Below, piece by piece: positions 6,978 to 11,938 of a DNA stretch of 11,938 nt. This DNA comes from Gammaproteobacteria bacterium (GTDB taxonomy: Bacteria > Pseudomonadota > Gammaproteobacteria > Pseudomonadales > DSM-25080). The stretch is from contig JABXIR010000148.1 of NCBI GenBank assembly GCA_013372965.1, positions 1 to 11,938 on the forward strand, given 5' to 3'. Position 1 is the stretch's first letter, and the number at the start of each line of letters is the position of its first letter. The notes under the pieces are model-generated. The model was not told the DNA's origin and made no database searches. It saw only the letters and a program-made list of their open reading frames with translations. Position numbers and translations under genes: made by a program.

Positions 6978-7125
6978 GATAGTAACGATATTATGTATTG
7001 GAGCAAGAGGCTGTCTTACTCGGGACATCGTTATGACTTCAAAAACCAATACTATAACAGCGTTTTTAGTCACATTGATAGAATAGAGTGAATCAATTTA
7101 ATGCATAGTGCGTATAGTGATACAC

Positions 7126-7154
7126 TTGATTTTTTAATAATTCACACCGATTAT
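7126..7154 (+). promoter_or_regulatory. Candidate etfBA promoter
   Basis: TTGATT (7126-7131) and GATTAT (7149-7154), 17 bp apart. The -10 box matches 4 of 6 bases and lies within an inverted repeat, as expected if a repressor competes with RNA polymerase. The 5' leader would be about 75-80 nt. A different promoter in this A/T-rich region cannot be excluded. Confidence 0.35.
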
Positions 7155-7166
7155 GTCGCATCGGTG
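7145..7166. repeat. Inverted repeat / possible operator upstream of etfB
   Basis: CACCGAT (7145-7151) and ATCGGTG (7160-7166) are perfect 7-bp arms around an 8-bp centre. No T run follows, so it is not a terminator. It lies 72 bp before the etfB start and overlaps the candidate -10 box, so a protein-binding site is the simplest reading. An RNA hairpin in the leader is the alternative if transcription starts further upstream. Confidence 0.4.
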
Positions 7167-7238
7167 ATTGCAGGCGACGAGGATCGACCATTAAAGTCAC
7201 CTCCGTGTTAAAGACTCACAACAAGTAGGTCCTATAAA

Positions 7239-7988
7239 ATGAAGGTATTGGTTGCGGTAAAACGCGTTGTTGATTACAACGTTAAAGTTCGCCCAAAGGC
7301 CGACGGTACTAACGTCGAGCTAGCGAACGTAAAAATGTCAATTAACCCATTCTGCGAAATCGCAGTGGAAGAAGCGGTTCGTCTTAAAGAGAAAGGCACA
7401 GCAACAGAGATCGTTGCAGTATCTATGGGCGCTAAGCCCTGCCAAGAACAGCTTCGTACAGCGCTAGCACTTGGTGCTGATCGTGCGATTCACGTCGAAA
7501 CCGACGCTGAGCTTCAGCCACTGACTGTGGCAAAAATGCTAAAAGCGATCGCCGACGAAGAGAAACCTGATCTGATCATCATGGGCAAACAGTCAATCGA
7601 CGGTGATAATAACCAAACGGGTCAAATGCTTGCGGCGCTCACAGGCATGCCACAGGGCACGTTTGCCTCCGAAGTTGCTATCGCTGATGGCAGCGTGTCG
7701 GTAACTCGTGAAATTGACGGCGGCTTACAAACCGTAAAGCTGTCGCTTCCTGCGGTTGTAACAACAGACCTACGCCTCAACGAGCCTCGTTATGCGTCGC
7801 TTCCAAACATTATGAAAGCTAAGCGTAAGCCACTCGACACAAAAACGCCTGAGGATCTCGGGGTTAATGTCGAAGCACGCGTACAGTTAGTCGGTGTTGA
7901 GCCTCCAGCACAGCGTAGCGCAGGCATTAAGGTAGCCGATGTTGATGCATTGGTTGAGAAGCTAAAGAACGAAGCGAAGGTGATCTAA
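7239..7988 (+). CDS. etfB: Electron transfer flavoprotein beta subunit
   Basis: This is the beta chain of the soluble ETF heterodimer, which binds AMP and collects electrons from acyl-CoA and related dehydrogenases for delivery to ETF-QO. The 249 residues are the usual length for group I ETF. It starts MKVLVAVKRVVDYNVKVRPK and contains NPFCEIAVEEAVRLKEKG (36-53), the AMP-site region DLIIMGKQSIDGDNNQTGQM (111-130), the family signature VTREIDGGLQTVKLSLPAVVTT (155-176) and the dehydrogenase recognition loop LRLNEPRYASLPNIMKAKRK (178-197). The ATG has a modest AGGT (7227-7230) upstream. etfA follows after a single base. The respiratory partner is divergent on the other side of the promoter region, so this is the conventional, non-bifurcating ETF and not the nitrogen-fixation FixAB type. 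Confidence 0.98.
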   Translation: MKVLVAVKRVVDYNVKVRPKADGTNVELANVKMSINPFCEIAVEEAVRLKEKGTATEIVAVSMGAKPCQEQLRTALALGADRAIHVETDAELQPLTVAKMLKAIADEEKPDLIIMGKQSIDGDNNQTGQMLAALTGMPQGTFASEVAIADGSVSVTREIDGGLQTVKLSLPAVVTTDLRLNEPRYASLPNIMKAKRKPLDTKTPEDLGVNVEARVQLVGVEPPAQRSAGIKVADVDALVEKLKNEAKVI

Positions 7989-7989
7989 T

Positions 7990-8919
7990 ATGAGTATTTT
8001 AGTCATTGCAGAGCACAACAATGCTCAACTAAACCCAGCCACTCTTAATGTGGTCGACGCTGCCAACAAGATTGGTGGCGATATCACCATTTTAGTCGCG
8101 GGCGAGAACTGTGCAGAAGTGGCGAATCAAGCAGCCTCAGTAGCGGGTATTTCGAAGGTGATTGTTGCCGATGATGCGGCTTACGGTCACCAACTTGCCG
8201 AATCAGTCGCTCCACTCGTTGCCGAAGTAGGTGCAGCTTTTGATTACATTTTGGCTGCTGCAACTACAACTGGCAAAAACGTTCTGCCTCGTGCGTCTGC
8301 GCTTTTAGATGTTCAAATGATCTCGGATATTATCTCCGTTGAATCAGGTGACACTTTTAAACGTCCTATTTACGCGGGCAACGTTATCGCAACCGTTAAG
8401 TCGATCGACGCTAAGAAGGTCATGACTGTTCGTACGACAGCATTCGATGCTGCAGCTGCCGAGGGTGGTTCGGCTTCAATTGAGGCACATGGCAACGTTC
8501 ATGCTGCCACGAACGCAGAGTTTGCTGGTGAAGAGCTGGCGAAGTCAGATCGTCCAGAACTTGCTGCAGCGAGCATCGTTGTTTCAGGCGGCCGCGGTAT
8601 GCAAAATGGCGACAACTTCGAAATGCTTTATAAAGTGGCAGATAAACTGGGTGCCGCTGTCGGTGCATCACGTGCAGCCGTCGATGCTGGTTTTGTACCA
8701 AACGACATGCAGGTAGGTCAAACCGGTAAGATTGTTGCCCCAGACCTCTACATTGCCGTCGGTATCAGTGGCGCGATTCAGCACTTGGCTGGTATGAAAG
8801 ACTCTAAGGTAATTGTGGCCATCAACAAAGATGAAGAAGCCCCGATCTTCTCAGTAGCAGATTACGGTCTTGTCGCTGATTTGTTCGATGCGGTGCCAGA
8901 GTTTGAATCGAAGATTTAA
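7990..8919 (+). CDS. etfA: Electron transfer flavoprotein alpha subunit
   Basis: This is the alpha chain of ETF, which holds the redox-active FAD. The 309 residues are the usual length. The N-terminal domain starts MSILVIAEHNNAQLNPATLN. The conserved middle is TGKNVLPRASALLDVQMISDI (94-114) and FKRPIYAGNVIATVKS (123-138). The C-terminal FAD domain starts near 195 with VSGGRGMQ (198-205), followed by GASRAAVDAGFVPNDMQVGQTGK (225-247) and the signature LYIAVGISGAIQHLAGM (253-269), ending with VIVAINKDEEAPIFSVADYG. The ATG is 2 bp after the etfB stop codon's last base, with AAGG (7977-7980) inside the etfB end as ribosome binding site, so the two subunits are made in step. A strong terminator follows. 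Confidence 0.98.
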   Translation: MSILVIAEHNNAQLNPATLNVVDAANKIGGDITILVAGENCAEVANQAASVAGISKVIVADDAAYGHQLAESVAPLVAEVGAAFDYILAAATTTGKNVLPRASALLDVQMISDIISVESGDTFKRPIYAGNVIATVKSIDAKKVMTVRTTAFDAAAAEGGSASIEAHGNVHAATNAEFAGEELAKSDRPELAAASIVVSGGRGMQNGDNFEMLYKVADKLGAAVGASRAAVDAGFVPNDMQVGQTGKIVAPDLYIAVGISGAIQHLAGMKDSKVIVAINKDEEAPIFSVADYGLVADLFDAVPEFESKI

Positions 8920-8934
8920 CGTCTGTTGCACACG

Positions 8935-8963
8935 AAAAAGCACCCAGAAGGGTGCTTTTTTTT
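8935..8963. terminator. Terminator of etfBA, probably bidirectional
   Basis: GCACCC (8940-8945), loop AGAA and GGGTGC (8950-8955), preceded by five A and followed by eight T. On the plus strand it ends etfBA, 16 bp after the stop. On the minus strand the A run becomes a T run, so it could also end the transcript of the two tRNA-Pro(TGG) genes. Confidence 0.9.
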
Positions 8964-9015
8964 GCCTGCAGCATTCACAACATTTACAAACCAGCCTACT
9001 TAGGCGAAGCAATAG

Positions 9016-9030
9016 CGTGAAACTTTCACG
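9016..9030. repeat. Small perfect palindrome between etfA and the tRNA genes
   Basis: CGTGAAA-C-TTTCACG has 7-bp arms around one base. Just after it, CTAACGG occurs twice, separated by TT, near 9038-9054. The palindrome lies between the tRNA genes and their probable terminator, so it would be in the 3' trailer of their transcript. A one-base centre cannot form an RNA loop without opening several pairs, so a protein-binding site or chance is more likely. Confidence 0.4.
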
Positions 9031-9089
9031 AAGGCGGCTAACGGTTCTAACGGATTGAAAGCGAACGAAATAGAACATTTGAAGGAAAT

Positions 9090-9175
9090 AAAAATGGTCG
9101 GGGTAGAGAGATTTGAACTCCCGACATCCTGCACCCAAAGCAGGCGCGCTACCAGGCTGCGCTATACCCCGAAAA
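9090..9175 (-). repeat. Direct repeat copy 1, tRNA-Pro(TGG) unit
   Basis: These 86 bp are identical to 9231-9316 (period 141 bp). Identity covers the 77-nt tRNA plus five bases of A on one side and GAAAA-type flank on the other, and it stops sharply. The flanks beyond differ, so either the duplication is old with only the tRNA under selection, or gene conversion keeps the copies identical. Confidence 0.85.
9095..9171 (-). tRNA. tRNA-Pro(TGG), distal copy
   Basis: On the minus strand the 77-nt gene gives a full cloverleaf. The acceptor CGGGGTA pairs with TACCCCG, followed by A and encoded CCA. The D arm GCGC/GCGC has the loop AGCCTGGTA. The anticodon stem CCTGC/GCAGG holds TTTGGGT, giving anticodon TGG, and the T arm is GGGAG/CTCTC around TTCAAAT. 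It reads CCA and CCG and probably, by wobble, all proline codons. It is the second gene of the pair in transcription order. Confidence 0.97.
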
Positions 9176-9230
9176 ACTCAGATGGGTAGAGTGAGTAGAC
9201 TCTTACAGCAGAGCTGTATTTAACCCAAGA

Positions 9231-9316
9231 AAAAATGGTCGGGGTAGAGAGATTTGAACTCCCGACATCCTGCACCCAAAGCAGGCGCGCTACCAGGCTG
9301 CGCTATACCCCGAAAA
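9231..9316 (-). repeat. Direct repeat copy 2, tRNA-Pro(TGG) unit
   Basis: Second copy of the identical 86-bp unit, containing the promoter-proximal tRNA gene. The 55 bp between the two units hold a small hairpin, ACAGC-AGA-GCTGT (9205-9217), and no coding sequence. The hairpin may be a processing signal or chance. Confidence 0.85.
9236..9312 (-). tRNA. tRNA-Pro(TGG), promoter-proximal copy
   Basis: Identical base for base to the gene at 9095-9171, with anticodon TGG and encoded CCA. The 64-bp spacer between the two genes is short and has no terminator-like T run after a stem, so both are probably cut from one transcript. A strong promoter lies 30 bp upstream. Confidence 0.97.
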
Positions 9317-9341
9317 CTGTCTTCTTGCTGAAAACGGCGTC

Positions 9342-9369
9342 ATTATAACAGCAAGTTTCCACCTGTAAA
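9342..9369 (-). promoter_or_regulatory. Promoter of the tRNA-Pro(TGG) pair
   Basis: On the minus strand, TTTACA (9369-9364) and a perfect TATAAT (9347-9342) are 16 bp apart. The next bases are GACGCCG, a G/C-rich discriminator as found at stable-RNA promoters that respond to ppGpp. Start near 9335 gives a leader of about 23 nt. A second perfect TATAAT on the same strand (9408-9403) has no good -35 box. Confidence 0.75.
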
Positions 9370-9453
9370 CCATTGAAACTTACGATTTTTTTTGAGGCTC
9401 GGATTATACGAAGTAGGGCGTATATCGATGGTGAGTTTTTGCTCGAATTAGGC

Positions 9454-9459
9454 TAAAAT
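9454..9459 (+). promoter_or_regulatory. Possible -10 box for the dUTPase gene
   Basis: TAAAAT followed by AGCGC, 36 bp before the GTG start. No recognisable -35 box lies 16-18 bp upstream, so the call rests on the -10 and its position alone. The region 9370-9453 otherwise shows no gene. Confidence 0.3.
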
Positions 9460-9495
9460 AGCGCTCAAATAAAAACACTCAAGGAACTTACTGTC

Positions 9496-10110
9496 GTGGA
9501 ACAGCACCAACTATTAACGCTACTCGAAATGCAAGATGCAATGAATAGTAAGGTCAACTCAGATTGGCGTGAACGTAACCACGAATGGTACCGTGCGATT
9601 TGGGTCGAATGTGCTGAGATGCTCGATCACTATGGTTGGAAGTGGTGGAAACACCAAGAGTGCGACTTTGAGCAAGTTAAGCTCGAGTTGATCGACATTT
9701 TGCATTTCGGCTTATCCGATCTCATCGTCCAGCATGATAACATCCAAGCGTTGGCCAAAGTGTTAAGCGCACATTGGCCAAAGGCAACCGAATCGGGTGA
9801 TTTCAAGCTGTTGCTCGAAGAATTTACACTCGACACACTCCAAACGAAGCATTTTAATCTCAACCGTTTCGTCGAATTAGCCTACTCTATTGGTTTGTCT
9901 TCAGAAGATATCTATGTCGGGTACATTGGTAAGAACGTGTTGAATATTTTTCGACAAGATTACGGATATAAAACCGGTGAATACATTAAGGTCTGGAACG
10001 GTCGCGAAGACAACGAGGTTCTCGTAGAACTATGCGATGAGCTAGACTCACGCGACGCTCAGTTTAAAGATCGTCTCTACAGCGGTTTAGCAGACGCATA
10101 TCCAAGCTAA
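9496..10110 (+). CDS. Dimeric all-alpha dUTPase (dUTPase_2 / MazG-like family)
   Basis: Probable dUTP diphosphatase, which splits dUTP to dUMP and pyrophosphate, keeping uracil out of DNA and supplying dUMP for thymidylate synthesis. The 204 residues lack the five motifs of the trimeric beta-strand Dut. Instead they match the all-alpha dimeric type: KVNSDWRERNHEWYRAIWVECAEMLDHYGWKWWK (19-52), then the metal-binding pair E38-x-x-E41 (VECAEML) and E64-x-x-D67 (LELIDILHFG), with a later NVLNIFRQDYGYKTGEYIKVWNGREDNEVL. Such enzymes are best known from trypanosomatids, Campylobacter and phages, and also occur in many proteobacteria. GTG start with AAGGAA (9481-9486) 9 bp upstream. The next gene, mdh, is on the same strand 77 bp later, with no terminator between. 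Family is clear; strict dUTP specificity (dUDP may also be used) is inferred. Confidence 0.88.
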   Translation: MEQHQLLTLLEMQDAMNSKVNSDWRERNHEWYRAIWVECAEMLDHYGWKWWKHQECDFEQVKLELIDILHFGLSDLIVQHDNIQALAKVLSAHWPKATESGDFKLLLEEFTLDTLQTKHFNLNRFVELAYSIGLSSEDIYVGYIGKNVLNIFRQDYGYKTGEYIKVWNGREDNEVLVELCDELDSRDAQFKDRLYSGLADAYPS

Positions 10111-10135
10111 TAACTTTTAGTGAATTTTTTGGCGT

Positions 10136-10147
10136 TCCTGTTAACAT
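10136..10147 (+). promoter_or_regulatory. Possible extended -10 promoter of mdh
   Basis: TGTTAACAT (10139-10147) fits the extended -10 pattern TGnTAnnnT and is followed by the G/C-rich AGGCGCCG. No good -35 box is seen, as is usual for this type. Start near 10154 gives a leader of about 34 nt to the GTG at 10188. Confidence 0.35.
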
Positions 10148-10177
10148 AGGCGCCGTCTATTTAACGTGACGAATGAT

Positions 10178-10181
10178 GGAG
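10178..10181 (+). promoter_or_regulatory. Ribosome binding site deciding the mdh start
   Basis: GGAG lies 6 bp before the GTG at 10188. The in-frame ATG at 10173 and the ATG at 10176 are upstream or on top of this site and have no Shine-Dalgarno of their own. Start at the GTG gives MKQPVRIAVTGAAG, the standard N-terminus of this family. Confidence 0.75.
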
Positions 10182-10187
10182 TCAAAC

Positions 10188-11279
10188 GTGAAACAACCAG
10201 TTCGTATTGCAGTTACCGGAGCAGCCGGTGGCATTTCATACAGCCTTCTTTTCAAAATCGCAGCCGGTGAGGTACTTGGTACTGATCAGCCGGTCATTCT
10301 TCAGCTCCTTGAAATCACTCCAGCAATGGACGCACTTCGAGGCGTTGCAATGGAGCTTCAGGATTGTGCTTACCCGTTACTCCAAGGTGTTGTTCTGTCG
10401 GATGATCCAACCGTAGCATTCAAAGACGCTGATTATGCATTCCTCGTAGGCGCGCGCCCACGTGGCCCGGGTATGGAGCGCAAAGACCTTCTTGAAGCAA
10501 ACGCTGCGATTTTCTCGGTGCAAGGCAAAGCGATCAATGATGTTGCTAGCCGTGACATCAAGGTTCTTGTCGTTGGTAATCCTGCAAATACAAACGCACT
10601 TATTGCCGCTCGTAACGCACCGGATATCGATCCATCTCAGTTCACTGCAATGACGCGCTTAGATCACAATCGCGCTGTTGGCTTAACGGCGAACCGCACG
10701 GGTTACTCAACGGCGACTATTAGTAACGTCACAATTTGGGGCAACCACTCGGTGACTCAGGTTCCAGACCTTTACCATGCATCTGTATCGGGTTTCGACG
10801 CGGTCGATCTGATCGGCGAAGACTGGTACAAAGACACGTTCATTGAGACGGTTCAAAAGCGTGGTGCAGCAATTATCGATGCACGTGGTTCATCTAGCTC
10901 AGCGTCAGCTGCACAAGCGGCAATCGACCATATGCGTGATTGGGCACTTGGTACGTTCGATGGCGACTGGGTTTCTATGGCTGTTCCATCAGACGGTTCG
11001 TACGGCATCGCCAAAGGTATCATCTACTCATTCCCTGTTCGTTGCGCCTTCGGTCGATACGAAATCGTTCAAGGCCTTGAGCTAAATGAGTTCATCACTG
11101 ACAAGATGAAGGCATCAGAGCAAGAACTCGTTGAAGAGCGTGACGCCGTAGCAGCACTGCTACCACAAGAAACAGCAGCGCACGTCGAGAACGTCGTCAT
11201 TGCGATTCGCGAACGTCGTGAACTCAACGCGCGAGGCCTAAACACTGACGAAAACGCGGTGGATACGTCTCGCTTCTAA
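10188..11279 (+). CDS. mdh: Malate dehydrogenase, type 2, with C-terminal extension
   Basis: NAD-dependent malate dehydrogenase of the TCA cycle (malate to oxaloacetate), cytoplasmic. It belongs to the cytosolic/chloroplast-like type 2 subgroup. Numbered from the GTG, the nucleotide-binding turn is TGAAGGISYSLLF (10-22), the substrate loop with its two arginines is GARPRGPGMERKDLL (88-102), VVGNPANTNALIA is at 128-140, TRLDHNRA (156-163) carries the catalytic Asp and an Arg, and the catalytic His is in IWGNHS (183-188). The family normally ends near residue 325-330, at a sequence like EERDAVAALL (317-325). Here about 38 more residues follow, with ENVVIAIRERRELNARGLN, and the frame stays open without any sign of a frameshift. 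The GAAGGIS turn has Gly where Gln is common. It is preceded by the dUTPase gene and ends in a strong terminator. Confidence 0.95.
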   Translation: MKQPVRIAVTGAAGGISYSLLFKIAAGEVLGTDQPVILQLLEITPAMDALRGVAMELQDCAYPLLQGVVLSDDPTVAFKDADYAFLVGARPRGPGMERKDLLEANAAIFSVQGKAINDVASRDIKVLVVGNPANTNALIAARNAPDIDPSQFTAMTRLDHNRAVGLTANRTGYSTATISNVTIWGNHSVTQVPDLYHASVSGFDAVDLIGEDWYKDTFIETVQKRGAAIIDARGSSSSASAAQAAIDHMRDWALGTFDGDWVSMAVPSDGSYGIAKGIIYSFPVRCAFGRYEIVQGLELNEFITDKMKASEQELVEERDAVAALLPQETAAHVENVVIAIRERRELNARGLNTDENAVDTSRF

Positions 11280-11300
11280 TCGAGTCGATACCACACTTTT

Positions 11301-11329
11301 AAAAACGGCGAGCTAAGCTCGCCGTTTTT
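11301..11329. terminator. Strong intrinsic terminator after mdh
   Basis: AAAAACGGCGAGC (11301-11313) and GCTCGCCGTTTTT (11317-11329) form a perfect 13-bp stem with loop TAA. It lies 21 bp after the mdh stop and 20 bp before bcp. The symmetric A and T runs would also allow use on the minus strand. Confidence 0.92.
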
Positions 11330-11349
11330 GTCTGCCAATAGGAGAAGCT

Positions 11350-11823
11350 ATGAAATACCCTGAACTCAACGCTGCTGCACCTAATTTTTCTCTGCAAAAC
11401 CAAGATGGCGATACTCGCACACTGGCAGATTATTCGGGTAAATGGTTAGTGTTGTATTTTTACCCGAAAGCGATGACTCCCGGTTGTACCACTCAAGCGT
11501 GTGAGCTTCGTAATCACAAGGCAGAACTAGAAGCGTTAAACGCCGTTGCAGTAGGGATTAGTCCTGACGCCGTAACACGCCTGACAAAGTTTACCGAGCG
11601 TGACGCATTAAATTTTGATTTATTGTCTGATGAAGATCACGCAGTAGCCGAATCCTATGGTGTCTGGGGCCTTAAGAAATTTATGGGGCGAGAGTACGAC
11701 GGAATCCACCGCACGACATTCCTTATTTCTCCAGATGGAAAGCTTCACACCGTGCTGAATAAGTTCAAAACGAAAACTCACCACGACGACGTGATCGCAT
11801 TACTTAAATCGGTGCAGAGTTAA
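11350..11823 (+). CDS. bcp: Thioredoxin-dependent thiol peroxidase (Bcp/PrxQ type)
   Basis: Peroxiredoxin that reduces H2O2 and organic hydroperoxides with electrons from thioredoxin, in the cytoplasm. The 157 residues match the family length. The active site FYPKAMTPGCTTQACELRN (37-55) has Thr43 and the peroxidatic Cys46 in the P-x-x-x-T-x-x-C motif, and Cys51 five residues on, the resolving Cys of the E. coli Bcp type (atypical 2-Cys). Further marks are VGISPDAVTRLTKFTERDALNFDLLSDED, YGVWGLKKFMGREYDGIHRTTFLI and the thioredoxin-fold C-terminal helix. AGGAG (11340-11344) lies 5 bp before the ATG. Its last base is the first base of the next gene's ATG. No promoter is clear in the 20 bp between the mdh terminator and the gene, so one must overlap the terminator or mdh, or some readthrough occurs. 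Confidence 0.96.
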   Translation: MKYPELNAAAPNFSLQNQDGDTRTLADYSGKWLVLYFYPKAMTPGCTTQACELRNHKAELEALNAVAVGISPDAVTRLTKFTERDALNFDLLSDEDHAVAESYGVWGLKKFMGREYDGIHRTTFLISPDGKLHTVLNKFKTKTHHDDVIALLKSVQS

Positions 11824-11938
11824 TGCCAGTAAAAATCACTTCATTAAACTGTAATGGTCTTCGCTCAGCGAACCGCAAAGGTTTATGGGACTGGGTTGAG
11901 AAAAACAGCCCCGACGTCCTATGCTTTCAGGAAATTCG
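11823..11938 (+). CDS. Exodeoxyribonuclease III family, 3'-truncated by the window edge
   Basis: The first 38 codons of an exonuclease III/AP endonuclease (xthA-like), which cuts at abasic sites and removes 3'-blocking groups in base excision repair. MPVKITSLNCNGLRSANRKGLWDWVEKNSPDVLCFQEI matches the start of the endonuclease/exonuclease/phosphatase fold. The N-x-N-G-L-R motif (Asn9, corresponding to E. coli Asn7) and the metal-binding Glu37 in FQE (E. coli Glu34) are both present. The ATG overlaps the bcp TAA as TAATG, so translation is probably coupled to bcp; a weak GGTG lies upstream. The rest of the gene, including the catalytic Asp and His, is beyond the edge. Assignment to XthA rather than another paralogue is likely but cannot be fixed from this fragment. 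Confidence 0.85.
   Translation, partial: MPVKITSLNCNGLRSANRKGLWDWVEKNSPDVLCFQEI

Larger units (their letters stand above)
6909..7238. other. 330-bp divergent promoter region between ETF-QO and etfBA
   Basis: No coding sequence is seen here. The ETF-QO side holds a near-consensus minus-strand promoter. The etfB side holds a weaker plus-strand promoter with an inverted repeat over its -10 box, and a second inverted repeat ATTGAT-N12-ATCAAT at 7074-7097. ATAGTG is repeated at 7105-7110 and 7114-7119, 9 bp apart. I looked for a PsrA- or FadR-like palindrome, as fatty-acid regulators control etf genes in several gammaproteobacteria, and found no clear match. The region is A/T-rich and long for this compact window, so several regulators could bind. 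Confidence 0.6.

Noticed and set aside
8847..9138. Open frames running across the etfA end and the first tRNA gene
   Set aside because: They cross a strong terminator and a tRNA gene and show no protein-like composition.
9095..9312. tRNA genes as attachment sites of an integrated element
   Set aside because: Only a tRNA duplication is seen; there is no integrase and no foreign-looking gene between or beside the copies.
9491..9505. CTGT-N6-ACAG palindrome at the dUTPase start, considered as a LexA box
   Set aside because: LexA sites of this class need CTGT-N8-ACAG; the spacing is 6 and the site overlaps the start codon.
10173..10187. Upstream ATG for mdh adding MMESN
   Set aside because: The GGAG needed for the GTG at 10188 lies within it, and the family N-terminus starts at the GTG.

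Overview
The window looks like an ordinary core-genome stretch of a free-living, probably marine gammaproteobacterium. Evidence for this is the pheT-ihfA pair, an IHF alpha subunit very close to the enterobacterial one, CCA-encoding tRNA-Pro genes, a Pseudomonas-like divergent arrangement of ETF-ubiquinone oxidoreductase and etfBA, a type-2 malate dehydrogenase and an all-alpha dUTPase. Genus cannot be assigned by eye. I see no transposase, integrase, phage gene, CRISPR array or toxin-antitoxin pair, and no clear change in base composition.

Left part (1-5240). The 3' three quarters of pheT are followed at once by ihfA, then by a weak terminator-like hairpin and pdxH. A tRNA-Pro(GGG) gene with its own promoter and a strong terminator comes next, and selD sits right behind that terminator. 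On the other strand, converging with selD, is a small exported SnoaL/DUF4440-like protein. Diverging from it is a MarC-family membrane protein that ends at a bidirectional terminator.

Middle part (5240-9320). ETF-ubiquinone oxidoreductase (minus strand) is divergent from etfB-etfA (plus strand) across a 330-bp promoter region. Together they form the electron route from acyl-CoA and other flavin dehydrogenases to the quinone pool. The etfA terminator also faces a pair of identical tRNA-Pro(TGG) genes on the minus strand, which have a near-consensus promoter upstream.

Right part (9320-11938). The genes are a dimeric, MazG-like dUTPase, malate dehydrogenase with an unusual C-terminal tail, a Bcp-type peroxiredoxin, and the first 38 codons of an exonuclease III homologue whose start overlaps the bcp stop.

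No undescribed multi-gene system is evident. The points most worth a second look are the roughly 38-residue tail on malate dehydrogenase, selD placed directly behind a tRNA terminator, the unusual neighbourhood of pdxH, IHF-consensus matches upstream of ihfA and of tRNA-Pro(GGG), inverted repeats in the etf promoter region, and the bcp-xth overlap.
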